Shown: in pieces, positions 1 to 7,592 of the stretch
How the letters are laid out: each line of letters starts with the position of its first letter
Position numbering within the stretch: position 1 is the stretch's first letter
Made by a program: the position numbers and the translations under genes
Source: Ensifer aridi
GTDB taxonomy: Bacteria > Pseudomonadota > Alphaproteobacteria > Rhizobiales > Rhizobiaceae
Assembly: GCF_002078505.1 (NCBI RefSeq)
Contig: NZ_LUAV01000032.1
Span: 248,001-312,000, forward strand
DNA: 64,000 bases
Reading direction: 5' to 3'
Notes under the pieces: generated by a model
The model's input: only the letters and a program-made list of their open reading frames with translations
Database searches by the model: none
Told to the model about the DNA's origin: nothing

Positions 1-939
1 TTCGCACAGGCCTGGGGCGCCGAAATCCCCTCAGAACCCGGCGCTGATCTCGACGCCATGCTGCAACTTTGCGTCAACGGGCGGATGGGCGCGCTCTATG
101 TCGTCGGAACTGATCCGCTTCTGTCCTATCCCGACCGGGAATTTGTCGAGCGGGCGCTGAAGGCTGCCGATCTCCTGATCGTGCAGGACGCGTTCCTCAC
201 GGACACGGCGGGCTTGGCCGATGTTGTGTTGCCTGCGGCCGGTTACGGCGAGGAAACCGGCATCTTCACCAACAACGAGGGCCGGGCCCAGAAGGTCCGC
301 AAATTCCGCGAGCCCGTCTTCGAGGCGCGGGGCAATCTGGCGATCTTCGACTTCGTCGCAGCGCTCTGCGGCGAGGCGCAGCAGCCATCCACTCAAGGCG
401 AGATTTTCGACGAGATTGCCCGGCTGATTCCCGCTTACCAAGGATTGAAGCAGGAAGAGCTTGGTCCCGACGGCGCATTCACCACGGCGGCCCTTTCGCC
501 ACCGGCCGGCGAGTTCTTCGCTGCTCCGCCTGTTGCCAGTGCAACAAATGCGCTCCTGTTGGTCACAGGCAACTGTCTTTTCCACAACGGGTATCTGTCC
601 GAACACTCGGAGATACTGAATACCGTCGCAGAAGACCCTTATGTCGAGATGAGCATGCAGGATGCCGCCAGGCTTGGTGTTTCAGACAGCGAGCACGTCG
701 TCGTGCGATCCGCTCAGGGCGAGCTGACGGCGAAGCTCAAGGTCAACAGGCGCTTTCCCAAGGGCCTCGTTTTCGTTCCCGAAAACTACAAAGCGCTCCG
801 CCTCAACAGCCTGATGCGGCGGGGTGAATATCCATGTCCGGTGGAGGTTCACAAAGCCAGAGCGACCGACGAAGTCGGCCCGTTCAACGGTTCCGCGGCG
901 AGAGCTGATGGCCTCGGCCAAGGCATGCCGCCGGCGTGA
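1..939 (+). CDS. nuoG: NADH-quinone oxidoreductase subunit G, C-terminal part (5' end outside window)
   Basis: The reading frame is open from base 1 and ends in TGA at 937-939, so only the last 312 residues or so are present. The visible part resembles the molybdopterin-oxidoreductase-fold C-terminal region of NuoG, the large peripheral-arm subunit of complex I. It has the family-like stretch GTDPLLSYPDREF and then ADVVLPAAGYGEETGIFTNN, typical of NuoG and other molybdopterin-fold proteins, and ends in a dinucleotide-binding-like domain (PYVEMSMQDAARLGV). It converges on the CBS gene 11 bp downstream. The nuoH and nuoI genes lie on the opposite strand, so the usual nuoG-H-I order is broken. 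A formate dehydrogenase-type paralogue is the main alternative, because the N-terminal Fe-S domains cannot be seen. Confidence 0.8.
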   Translation, partial: FAQAWGAEIPSEPGADLDAMLQLCVNGRMGALYVVGTDPLLSYPDREFVERALKAADLLIVQDAFLTDTAGLADVVLPAAGYGEETGIFTNNEGRAQKVRKFREPVFEARGNLAIFDFVAALCGEAQQPSTQGEIFDEIARLIPAYQGLKQEELGPDGAFTTAALSPPAGEFFAAPPVASATNALLLVTGNCLFHNGYLSEHSEILNTVAEDPYVEMSMQDAARLGVSDSEHVVVRSAQGELTAKLKVNRRFPKGLVFVPENYKALRLNSLMRRGEYPCPVEVHKARATDEVGPFNGSAARADGLGQGMPPA

Positions 940-950
940 TCTCGTTCGGC

Positions 951-1391
951 TTAGTGATAATGGGTCCCGCAAATGTAATCGTGCAAATCCTGCTCCGTGC
1001 GTTGTGCCTCCTCGAGCCTGTGCTTGACGACGTCGCCGATGCTGACCACGCCGATAACGGAATCGCCATCCTTGACAAGCACATGGCGCGTGCGCCGCTC
1101 CGTCATGATCGCCATCGCCACTGGCAGCAGATCCTCGGTCGAACAGGTGGGCACACCGCGGTTCATGATATCGGAAGCTCGCATCGCCGCCGCCTCGGCC
1201 CCATATTCCGCCACCGCATTGCAGCAGTCCCGCTCCGACAGAGTGCCCAGATACATGCCTGGCGAACCACTGACGACCACGAAGCCGATATTGTTCTCAC
1301 GAAACAGCCGCAGGACTTCCACCATTGTCAGATCGGGACTGACCGCGATGACTCCGACACCTTTGTTCTTCACGATTTCGCCGACAAACAT
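951..1391 (-). CDS. Two-CBS-domain protein
   Basis: This 146-residue cytosolic protein consists almost entirely of a CBS pair, at about residues 8-62 and 73-128. Typical motifs are VSGSPGMYLGTLSERD in the first and VKDGDSVIGVVSIGDVV in the second. CBS pairs bind adenine nucleotides or related ligands and regulate partner proteins, but no catalytic domain is fused here. A strong AGGAGG lies 5 nt before the ATG. It is the last gene of a leftward group after nuoH and nuoI, 45 bp from nuoI, so it may sense energy charge or NAD(H) for that complex. That role is inferred from position only. Confidence 0.88.
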   Translation of the reverse strand: MFVGEIVKNKGVGVIAVSPDLTMVEVLRLFRENNIGFVVVSGSPGMYLGTLSERDCCNAVAEYGAEAAAMRASDIMNRGVPTCSTEDLLPVAMAIMTERRTRHVLVKDGDSVIGVVSIGDVVKHRLEEAQRTEQDLHDYICGTHYH

Positions 1392-1436
1392 CTAAGCCTC
1401 CTATCCCGAGCGCTCGGTTTGACAGCTGGCGCGCGT

Positions 1437-2003
1437 TCACGTTCGCCGAATATTGCGCCACCAGTTATAGCCCTGCGGCTCGTTCGTCTCGACCAGCACG
1501 TCTTTCTTCGTGTTGAGGCGCGCGGCCACCACGCCGCCGCCGGTTGTCGCCTTGCCCGGCTTACCAAGCAGGTCGTCCCGCCCGATCACCAGATCGCGGG
1601 AGGAAAAACTCGAGAACTCGTACTGCTGGCCAAGCGCAATGGCATCCGCCGGGCAGGCGTCCTCGCATAGGCCGCAGAACAGGCATCGGGCCGTGTCGAT
1701 CTCGAATTTGGCTGGGCGACGGTTGCCCTTCTCGTCCTCGTAGGGGACGACCTCGATACAGTCGCAGGGACAAATCCGCGCGCAGAGTTCGCAGGCCACG
1801 CACTTGATCTCGCCCTCTGCGTCGCGCTTCAGGAAGTGATGCCCGCGGTAGCGCGAATAGGGCAGCCATTTCTCCTTGTCCGGATACTCCATGGTCACGG
1901 GTCTGGAGAACATGTAACCGAAGGTCAGAGTCAAGCCACTCGCCAGATCGGCGAAGAACGCCCAACCGATCCATGTTCCGATTCTATCAAATGCGCGCGA
2001 CAT
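1437..2003 (-). CDS. nuoI: NADH-quinone oxidoreductase subunit I (2x[4Fe-4S] ferredoxin-type)
   Basis: This 188-residue protein carries the two [4Fe-4S] clusters that pass electrons within the hydrophilic arm of complex I. Both ferredoxin motifs are intact: Cys68/71/74/78 (CVACELCARICP) and Cys107/110/113/117 (CLFCGLCEDACP). An amphipathic N-terminal stretch precedes them, as in the family. I chose the ATG at 2003 (MSRAFDR) because it gives the normal family N-terminus. An upstream in-frame ATG at 2069 would overlap the end of nuoH and add 22 unrelated residues. It lies 52 bp after nuoH, in the same leftward unit. The C-terminal tail of about 60 residues after the second cluster (GKATTGGGVVAARLN) is of the extended type. 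Confidence 0.92.
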   Translation of the reverse strand: MSRAFDRIGTWIGWAFFADLASGLTLTFGYMFSRPVTMEYPDKEKWLPYSRYRGHHFLKRDAEGEIKCVACELCARICPCDCIEVVPYEDEKGNRRPAKFEIDTARCLFCGLCEDACPADAIALGQQYEFSSFSSRDLVIGRDDLLGKPGKATTGGGVVAARLNTKKDVLVETNEPQGYNWWRNIRRT

Positions 2004-2055
2004 CGCCGCCCCGCTTTCCACGCACGTCGTTCTCCACACTTTTGGGCGACATGCA

Positions 2056-3042
2056 CTAGGAGAAAGCAATTCCGGTTATGATTATGTTCGCCAGCGACAG
2101 AGGAAGCAAGACTTTCCATCCGATTGCCATCAGCTGATCGTAGCGGTAGCGGGGGAAAGTGAAGCGGAACCACATGAACAAATAGACGAAGAAGGCGACC
2201 TTGAGCAGGAACCAGAGGACCGGCGGCAGGGGGATCAGCACGCCGTTCCAGCCGCCGAAGAAAAGGATCACCGTGAGGACCGACACCAGCACCATGATGA
2301 CATATTCGCTGACCATGAAGAACGCGAAGCGGATGCCGCTGTATTCGGTATGGAACCCGGCCCCCAAATCGCCTTCCGCTTCCGCCAGATCGAAGGGAAT
2401 GCGCTGGGCCTCGGCCAGCCCGGCGACGAAGAACACGAAGAAGCCGACGGGCTGGTAGACAATGTTCCAGACATCGGCCTGCGCCCGCACGATGTCGAGC
2501 AGGCTCATGGATTGCGCCAATATGACCACGCCGATGACCGCGAAACCCATCGGGATCTCGTAGCTGATCATCTGCGCGCAGGTCCTAAGGCTGCCGAGCA
2601 GAGAGTATTTGCTGTTGGCGGCCCAGCCGCCAAAGATGACGCCATAAACCTCGATCCCGATCACCGCGAAGACGAAAAGGAGCGCCACATTCATATCGGA
2701 GACGTAGAGCGTGATCTCGTTCCCGAGGACCGAAACGGACTCGCCGAAGGGGATCGCGACGAACACCACAAAGGGCGGCGCGAGCGCCAGAATAGGCGCC
2801 AGTTTGAACAGGAAGCGATCGGCGTCGGCCGGGATGTGGTCCTCTTTGGTCAAGAGCTTGATGCCATCCGCCACCGGCTGCAGCAGCCCGTGCCAGCCCA
2901 CACGCATCGGCCCCATCCGCTGCTGCATGTGCCCGGCGATCTTGCGTTCCAGCCAGGTTAGCGGCAACGGCAGCAGCAGCAAGATCGCGATCAGCAACGC
3001 GACCTTGAAGACGATGAGGCCGAGGGCGACGATAAGTTCCAT
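2056..3042 (-). CDS. nuoH: NADH-quinone oxidoreductase subunit H
   Basis: This 328-residue polytopic membrane protein is the NuoH/ND1 subunit, which forms part of the quinone-binding chamber of complex I. Family signatures are visible: LTWLERKIAGHMQQRMGPMRVGWHGLLQPVADGIKLL split across residues 28-65, YEIPMGFAVIGVV, and the acidic loop FDLAEAEGDLGAGFHTEYSGI. About eight hydrophobic segments can be picked out. It is the first gene of the leftward nuoH-nuoI-CBS group. No nuoA-F or nuoJ-N gene is next to it, so the rest of this complex I must be encoded outside the window. Confidence 0.95.
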   Translation of the reverse strand: MELIVALGLIVFKVALLIAILLLLPLPLTWLERKIAGHMQQRMGPMRVGWHGLLQPVADGIKLLTKEDHIPADADRFLFKLAPILALAPPFVVFVAIPFGESVSVLGNEITLYVSDMNVALLFVFAVIGIEVYGVIFGGWAANSKYSLLGSLRTCAQMISYEIPMGFAVIGVVILAQSMSLLDIVRAQADVWNIVYQPVGFFVFFVAGLAEAQRIPFDLAEAEGDLGAGFHTEYSGIRFAFFMVSEYVIMVLVSVLTVILFFGGWNGVLIPLPPVLWFLLKVAFFVYLFMWFRFTFPRYRYDQLMAIGWKVLLPLSLANIIITGIAFS

Positions 3043-3075
3043 GATCCACGCTGCTTATGCAACGGTTTGAAACCA

Positions 3076-3128
3076 TTAGAGCGGGATGAGGAAGAGTGTG
3101 CGCGTTTTCCGCCCGCATCCCGCTCTAA
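3076..3128. repeat. Palindromic intergenic repeat (rhizobial RIME-like)
   Basis: A perfect 13-bp inverted repeat, TTAGAGCGGGATG at 3076-3088 and its complement at 3116-3128, encloses a 27-base loop. It sits in the non-coding stretch between the protease end and the nuoH start. The arm sequence and layout match what I remember of dispersed palindromes in Sinorhizobium intergenic regions. The family name is recollection, not a search. It can fold into a stable hairpin in the transcribed 5' region of nuoH or the 3' region of the protease mRNA. Confidence 0.75.
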
Positions 3129-3230
3129 CTTCTTATGATCTAGGCACTTCGTGTGCTTAGTCGATGTTTCACGGTACAGCGGTGACGCGCCGCTTGCAAT
3201 GCCGCGTGAAGTTCGGGCGGTCCCTGCGCT

Positions 3231-4610
3231 TCACGGTTCGGTCTTGCAGATCGATCGCGCGTTCAAGAGGCCCCAGCCGAATATCGGGTCCTTGCCTGGA
3301 TCGCCGAGGTCTTCCGCATTTCCGGTCAGCGCATTGCGGATCTGCTCGGGCGCGAGCGCCGGTTCCGACGCTTTCATCAGCGCCACTGCCGCGGTCACGA
3401 AAGGCGCGGCGAACGATGTGCCCGTCTTCGGACGCGCGCCGCTGATCGAGGCCGCGGTCCAGACCGCGACGCCCGGCGCCGCGAAATCGATGTGCTCGCC
3501 GCGCCCGGCGCGTCGGTAGGGCCGCTTGCGCTTGTCGGTCGCGGTGACGGCGATCACCTCTTCATAGGCCGCCGGATAGACCGGCTCGGCCTTGGGTCCG
3601 TCATTGCCGGCGGCTGCAACCATGATGATGCCGCCTCCGCCGAGCTTCTTGACGGTCTCTTCGAGGAGCAGATTGGGCGGGCCGGCAAGACTGAGATTGA
3701 TGACCTGTACCTGACGGTTGGAGAGGAGGTCGAGCGCGCGCACGAGATCAAAGGCACCGGAGCGGTCGTCTTGCCGGCCGGCGCGGTGAAACGTGTCGAC
3801 GGCGATCAGTTTGCCGCCGGGGATCAGGCCCGGCGTGCGGCTAGTCGCGGAGCCCACGAGCAGGGCCGCGACGGCAGTGCCGTGCTGCTTGCCGGATTCG
3901 GGCAATTTTCTATCGCTGAGGCGGATGATCTCGATGCTGCTGCCTTCGAAGGCATCGTGTTCGGGGTTGATCGCCGTATCGACGAGACCGATCGTCGTGC
4001 CGCCGGTGCAGGCGCCCGCCCAGTCTTGCGCGGCGGGCCAGCCGATCACGCTGCGGGCCAGGCAGTCGGTCCCGGGGCAGGGCGTCTCAGCGCGTTGTTC
4101 CGGCCGGAAATAATGATTGAAGTCGATGGTTGCCTCAGGTGCGACAGTTCTTGCCTGCTCCCTCGCAGCGTCGAGTGTCACTCCCGCGGGGATGCGGAGC
4201 TTGACGACTTCGGAATTGAAGGTCGCCATCGTGGCGCGTTCGAGGACTTCGAAGCCCGACGCCGTGAGTTGCTCGATCTGTGCCGGGCCGAGGCCCAGTC
4301 CAACGATCTCGTCGCGTGCCCGGATCGGCGCGGGCGCGACGGCCTGTGAGCGCCGCGGAGTGCTTCGACGCGGCAGCAGCGCCCGGAACGGGAACAGGCT
4401 CCTGCCGCCGCGCCATCCCGCTCCGGCGCCGTAGGAGCCGGAGCGCCCGGAGGAGGAGCCGCCGCCATCATCGTCGTCATCGTCGGCGAAAGCTTCGCTC
4501 GCGCCCAGCAGTTCAGGCGAGATCGTGTTTCGGGGGACAAGGATGTCGCCCGCCACGAGCGCGATTGCAGCAAGGGGTCCAATCAGGGCAAGTCTGAGCG
4601 TGGTCGCCAT
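3231..4610 (-). CDS. Secreted subtilisin-like (S8) serine protease
   Basis: From the ATG at 4610 (GAGG 7 nt upstream) the product is 459 residues; an in-frame ATG at 4712 would add 34 residues ahead of the signal peptide. Residues 1-22 are a signal peptide-like hydrophobic stretch. A low-complexity linker follows (six Asp at 43-48, then Gly/Ser and Arg-rich), then a propeptide-like region at about 95-165. The catalytic domain covers about 190-455, with Asp211 (GLVDTAINPEH), His243 (GKQHGTAVAALL), oxyanion Asn336 (AAAGNDGP) and Ser399 (GTSFAAPFVTAAVAL), so all triad residues are intact. It is divergent from an ECF sigma factor 139 bp away, suggesting it belongs to the same envelope-response module. 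Its substrate is unknown. Confidence 0.92.
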   Translation of the reverse strand: MATTLRLALIGPLAAIALVAGDILVPRNTISPELLGASEAFADDDDDDGGGSSSGRSGSYGAGAGWRGGRSLFPFRALLPRRSTPRRSQAVAPAPIRARDEIVGLGLGPAQIEQLTASGFEVLERATMATFNSEVVKLRIPAGVTLDAAREQARTVAPEATIDFNHYFRPEQRAETPCPGTDCLARSVIGWPAAQDWAGACTGGTTIGLVDTAINPEHDAFEGSSIEIIRLSDRKLPESGKQHGTAVAALLVGSATSRTPGLIPGGKLIAVDTFHRAGRQDDRSGAFDLVRALDLLSNRQVQVINLSLAGPPNLLLEETVKKLGGGGIIMVAAAGNDGPKAEPVYPAAYEEVIAVTATDKRKRPYRRAGRGEHIDFAAPGVAVWTAASISGARPKTGTSFAAPFVTAAVALMKASEPALAPEQIRNALTGNAEDLGDPGKDPIFGWGLLNARSICKTEP

Positions 4611-4749
4611 CTGAGAACCTCGATCGGCTTGGCCGTGCCAGGGACCGCGGAGCATTCCTTGGACGCACTGGCGAGTGCCTGTAGACTGGACGGAAACGGT
4701 CGAGTCGTCCACTTATTCATTTCTAGCTCAAATTGCGGAGTTTTGGGGC

Positions 4750-5292
4750 ATGAGCGATGCGGTAAAAGAGGTCGGCGAACGCCTGATAGCGTTCCTGCCC
4801 AATCTTCGCCGCTTCGCCATCTCGCTGTGCCGCACGCGCGACATCGCCGACGATCTCGTGCAGGCGGCTTGCGAACGGGCGCTCGCCAGTGCCGAGCGCT
4901 TCGAGCCGGGCACGCGCTTCGATGCATGGATGTTCCGCATTCTCCGCAACCTCTGGATCGACCAGGTGCGCAGGCAGAAGACCGCGGGCGTGCAGGACGA
5001 CATTTCCGAACGTCACGACATCGCCGGCGCATCCGGCGACCGCGAAGCCGAAGCGCGGTTGACCCTCAAGACCGTGGCCGACGCGATCGACCATTTGCCG
5101 GACGAGCAGCGTGAGGTGCTGCTTCTCGTTTGCGTCGAGGAGCTGTCCTATCGCGAGGCGGCCGATGTGCTCGACGTGCCTATCGGAACGGTCATGAGCC
5201 GGCTGGCGCGGGCGCGCAAGAGCCTGGCCGAGGCCACGGGAATAACGGGGGCGACGGGACGTTCTCAGGTGATGAAGGGCGTGAATGAATGA
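4750..5292 (+). CDS. ECF-type RNA polymerase sigma factor
   Basis: This 180-residue protein has the two ECF domains: sigma region 2 at about 15-80 (DIADDLVQAACERALA, then FDAWMFRILRNLWIDQVRR) and region 4 at about 115-172 (LPDEQREVLLLVCVEELSYREAADVLDVPIGTVMSRL split over the HTH). I chose the ATG at 4750, 11 nt after GGAG; an in-frame ATG at 4675 adds 25 residues of no family character. Its stop overlaps the anti-sigma start by ATGA, which indicates translational coupling. It is divergent from the protease. By analogy with other ECF pairs it would be held inactive by the downstream membrane protein until a signal arrives. The signal and regulon cannot be read from the sequence. Confidence 0.93.
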   Translation: MSDAVKEVGERLIAFLPNLRRFAISLCRTRDIADDLVQAACERALASAERFEPGTRFDAWMFRILRNLWIDQVRRQKTAGVQDDISERHDIAGASGDREAEARLTLKTVADAIDHLPDEQREVLLLVCVEELSYREAADVLDVPIGTVMSRLARARKSLAEATGITGATGRSQVMKGVNE

Positions 5293-6071
5293 CCAGAGCG
5301 GATTTCTCCGACGACATACTGATGCGCTTCGCCGACGGCGAGCTCGATGCCGAGACCTCCGCCGAGATCGAGCGGGCAATGGAGACGGACGACGAGCTGG
5401 TCTCGCGCGTGGGGCTCTTCATTGAAACGCGTCAGGCCGCGAAGGCGGCCATGCAGTCGCTTCTCGATGAACCGCTGCCGGCGGAGCTCGAGGCGGCCGT
5501 CGGAAGAATGGTCGCCGAGAAGACGTCTGCCCAGAGTGCGCCCAGCGCCAGCGTTCTGGCCTTCCCGCGGCGCGCCGCGAACGATCGACGGGCAAGCCGC
5601 TGGCTCGTTGCCGCCGCCTCGCTTGCGGCCGTCTTCGCCGGCCTCGGCGGGTATTGGTTGGGCGGACGCGGAGAGCCGCCGTCCGGGGGCGCCTTGCCGC
5701 TCGCGGCCGTCAGCAGCCCTGCGCTTGCCGAGGCGCTAGCGACCGTTGCCTCCGGCGAGGAAAGACAATTGCTGGCTTCCAACCAGCGCTTTCGGGCGAT
5801 CGCGACTTTTCGGGACAGTGCGCAGGCGCTCTGCCGTGAATTCGAACTGGACTCGGCCGACCGCTCGACCGTCGTTTCGGTTGCCTGCCGTGCCGGATCC
5901 GAATGGCGCGTGACCTTCGCTGTCGCTGCGCCCGGCGGCAGCGGCGGCTATGCCCCAGCGTCCTCGACCGAAACGCTCGACGCTTACCTGACGGCGATCG
6001 ACGCCGGGCCGCCGCTCGAGGCCGGGGAAGAGGCGAAGGCCCTGGCCGATCTCCGCGAAGTCAGGCAATGA
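5289..6071 (+). CDS. Membrane anti-sigma factor
   Basis: This 260-residue protein starts within the sigma factor stop codon. The N-terminal 65 residues or so are acidic and helical, of the sigma-binding type (DDILMRFADGELDAETSAEIE). A basic/Ser-rich stretch follows, then a single TM segment at about 106-127 (WLVAAASLAAVFAGLGGYWLGG) and a periplasmic domain of about 130 residues. Gene order, coupling and architecture fit a one-pass anti-sigma factor that holds the cognate ECF factor at the membrane. There is no canonical zinc-finger HXXXCXXC motif, so it belongs to a non-ZAS type. The C-terminal domain, with one Cys pair (ALCREFE and VACRAG), is presumably the sensor; that is inference. Confidence 0.8.
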   Translation: MTRADFSDDILMRFADGELDAETSAEIERAMETDDELVSRVGLFIETRQAAKAAMQSLLDEPLPAELEAAVGRMVAEKTSAQSAPSASVLAFPRRAANDRRASRWLVAAASLAAVFAGLGGYWLGGRGEPPSGGALPLAAVSSPALAEALATVASGEERQLLASNQRFRAIATFRDSAQALCREFELDSADRSTVVSVACRAGSEWRVTFAVAAPGGSGGYAPASSTETLDAYLTAIDAGPPLEAGEEAKALADLREVRQ

Positions 6072-6123
6072 CGCTGACGCAATCCTCATGATGGAATAGA
6101 GTCGCGCATCGTCCGTTACTCCA

Positions 6124-6149
6124 CCGGACCGAAGAACAGGTCCGGTTTT
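6124..6149 (+). terminator. Short hairpin with T-tract between anti-sigma and repeat-protein genes
   Basis: CCGGACC (6124-6130) and GGTCCGG (6139-6145) form a 7-bp stem with an 8-base loop, followed by TTTT. This looks like a weak intrinsic terminator or attenuator. It lies 18 bases before the NSSS-repeat start codon, whose SD (GAGGAG) follows the T-tract. It could reduce read-through from the sigma operon. Confidence 0.45.
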
Positions 6150-6166
6150 GAAGAGGAGTAATTGGC

Positions 6167-6538
6167 ATGACGAAGAAGTGGATGACTACAGCCCTTGCAG
6201 CGGGTCTCGCGGCATTCGTAGGCTCCGCCGCCGAGGCAAGGGAACACCCCTCGTTAGCTGATGGGGAGAGATTGTCCAAACAATCGGTCCGGACGACCGG
6301 GCGCAGCGATGGCGAGATCATCGTGGCCGGGAACAGTTCGTCTAACTCGAGCTCCAACTCGTCGAGTAATTCCAGTTCCAATTCGTCTTCGAACAGTTCC
6401 TCGAATTCGAGCTCGAACTCATCTTCCAACAGCTCTTCGAACTCGAGCTCGAACTCGTCCTCGAACAGTTCATCCAACTCGAGCTCGAACGGCTCCGACC
6501 GGAGCTATCGTGCCGGCAGCCTGTGGCGCACACGCTGA
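6167..6538 (+). CDS. Exported Asn-Ser-Ser-Ser tetrapeptide-repeat protein
   Basis: This 123-residue protein has a clear signal peptide (residues 1-24, cleavage expected near AEA). About 30 mixed residues follow, then 13 uninterrupted NSSS tetrapeptides (56-107) and a short basic tail (NGSDRSYRAGSLWRTR). The SD GAGGAG lies 9 nt before the ATG. No domain is recognisable. The repeat would be disordered and hydrophilic, and could act as a spacer, a surface-associated linker or a substrate of the nearby subtilisin-like protease. It follows the sigma/anti-sigma pair, so it may belong to that regulon. The opposite strand shows a long acidic reading frame, which is only a by-product of the repeat. 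Confidence 0.7.
   Translation: MTKKWMTTALAAGLAAFVGSAAEAREHPSLADGERLSKQSVRTTGRSDGEIIVAGNSSSNSSSNSSSNSSSNSSSNSSSNSSSNSSSNSSSNSSSNSSSNSSSNSSSNGSDRSYRAGSLWRTR
6332..6487 (+). repeat. Thirteen 12-bp coding repeats (NSSS)
   Basis: Thirteen consecutive 12-base units each encode Asn-Ser-Ser-Ser. The DNA units differ from each other: serine is written as TCG, TCC, TCT, TCA, AGC and AGT, and asparagine as AAC and AAT. The amino-acid pattern is exact while the nucleotide pattern has decayed. That points to an old repeat maintained by selection on the protein rather than recent slippage. Confidence 0.9.
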
Positions 6539-6578
6539 GGCCGTTTCAATGATATAATGAAATGATCTAGCGAAATGA

Positions 6579-6616
6579 AGCGGGGGCCGGACGTCGATCC
6601 GGCCCCCGCTCTTTTT
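6579..6616 (+). terminator. Rho-independent terminator after the NSSS-repeat gene
   Basis: A 13-bp GC-rich perfect stem (AGCGGGGGCCGGA at 6579-6591 with its complement at 6598-6610) with a 6-base loop is followed by CTTTTT. It lies 40 bases after the repeat-protein stop and 16 bases before the end of the convergent gene. Confidence 0.88.
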
Positions 6617-6631
6617 GCGCCTTGCGGAGCT

Positions 6632-7345
6632 TCAGCGAGAAGCGCGTGCCACCTTGCGGTACCAGCCCTGGCCGGCAATCGTGTTGCGATGGACCGCCTC
6701 GCGTTCCGTGGCTTCCATGCGCGTCTCGGCGCGAATCTCCGCGGTGACGGCCGCAGCATCGCGGCGGAACGGTATGACCTGCACGAGCGGCGTGCCCTTC
6801 TCGACGCTATAGAGGCCATCCGGCGCCGTCGCGAAAAATGGAAAATGGATATGCGCGGCATAGGTATCGGTATCGACGATGCCTGCAACGCATTCAAACG
6901 GCTGCCCCGGACGGTTGAGCGGCGGCAGAAACAGGCAGCTCCAGCCTGGCGGCGTGCGGATCGACCAATAGTTATGAAACTTGCAGGGCGGGGCGGGCTC
7001 CCTCGGATTTCCAGCCACCTGGTGGGCGCCGTGGTTGCTGACCATGACCCTGTCGAACTCCCAGCCCGCCTCGACACTGCGGCCGTTGTCCTTGATTTCC
7101 AGCCTCACGGTTGCGGCGATCGGCAGGATCCAGCCGGTCGTCATTGCGTCGAGAAAGGGCATGCAGCGTTTGACCGTCAGGCCGTTGTTGGTGGTAGACA
7201 GGTGCGCTTGATCGACAGCGGGCAGCTTGCGGAACCAGTCCGGCAGGACCGCCTTCGCCGGGACCGGCGGCGCGATGACGCCGCTATCCTCCGGCTGGCA
7301 GAGAAAGCGGATCGCCCGCGGTTCTTTCTGCAGAAAATGAAACAT
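6632..7345 (-). CDS. Conserved hypothetical protein (DUF6065-like)
   Basis: This is a 237-residue soluble protein with no signal peptide. The start at 7345 (MFHFLQK) is supported by AGGAG 8 nt upstream. The sequence opens with a short segment followed by ALPDWFRKLP-type residues, and contains MVSNHGAHQ, KFHNYWSI, PPGWSCLFLPPLNRP and AHIHFPFFA. The many His and aromatic residues in a beta-rich context suggest a cupin-like or jelly-roll fold. I recall similar proteins under the label DUF6065, found in bacteria and phages, but this is memory only and no function is known. It stands alone, convergent with the NSSS-repeat gene and divergent from the arginine antiporter. Confidence 0.65.
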   Translation of the reverse strand: MFHFLQKEPRAIRFLCQPEDSGVIAPPVPAKAVLPDWFRKLPAVDQAHLSTTNNGLTVKRCMPFLDAMTTGWILPIAATVRLEIKDNGRSVEAGWEFDRVMVSNHGAHQVAGNPREPAPPCKFHNYWSIRTPPGWSCLFLPPLNRPGQPFECVAGIVDTDTYAAHIHFPFFATAPDGLYSVEKGTPLVQVIPFRRDAAAVTAEIRAETRMEATEREAVHRNTIAGQGWYRKVARASR

Positions 7346-7472
7346 CCCGGTTCTCCTCTTGAATGGCACGGGAGAAACGGGCCGGCGCGACTTCTATTCC
7401 GTCCGCGACTGCGATTGCGAGGGATTCGGTAGAGGCGCGCAGGACCGGGGGCCGGGGTTGTCACAGCCCCTA

Positions 7473-7487
7473 CAAGCTTACAGCTTG
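7473..7487. promoter_or_regulatory. Inverted repeat upstream of the arginine deiminase operon
   Basis: CAAGCT-TAC-AGCTTG forms a 15-base inverted repeat in the 247-bp non-coding region before the antiporter gene, about 105 bases ahead of its start. It has the size of a dimeric regulator site. No FNR/FixK-type TTGAT-N4-ATCAA box is visible in this region. Confidence 0.3.
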
Positions 7488-7592
7488 AAGTTTTAATACA
7501 AAGGGTGCAAGGTTTCCGCGCCACTACTCAAGGTGGGCTAATCAGTAAGTGCTTTTCGATCGCCGAGGCAACCGTTCCCAGTCGGAGGCCGC

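Noticed and set aside
6061-6477. Acidic repeat-rich open frame on the minus strand opposite the NSSS gene
   Set aside because: It is the antisense reading of the NSSS repeat; it has no SD and the sense strand has signal peptide, SD and terminator.
6332-6487. Tandem 12-base units resembling a short repeat or CRISPR-like array
   Set aside because: The units are contiguous without spacers, in frame, and encode a perfect tetrapeptide; no cas genes are present.
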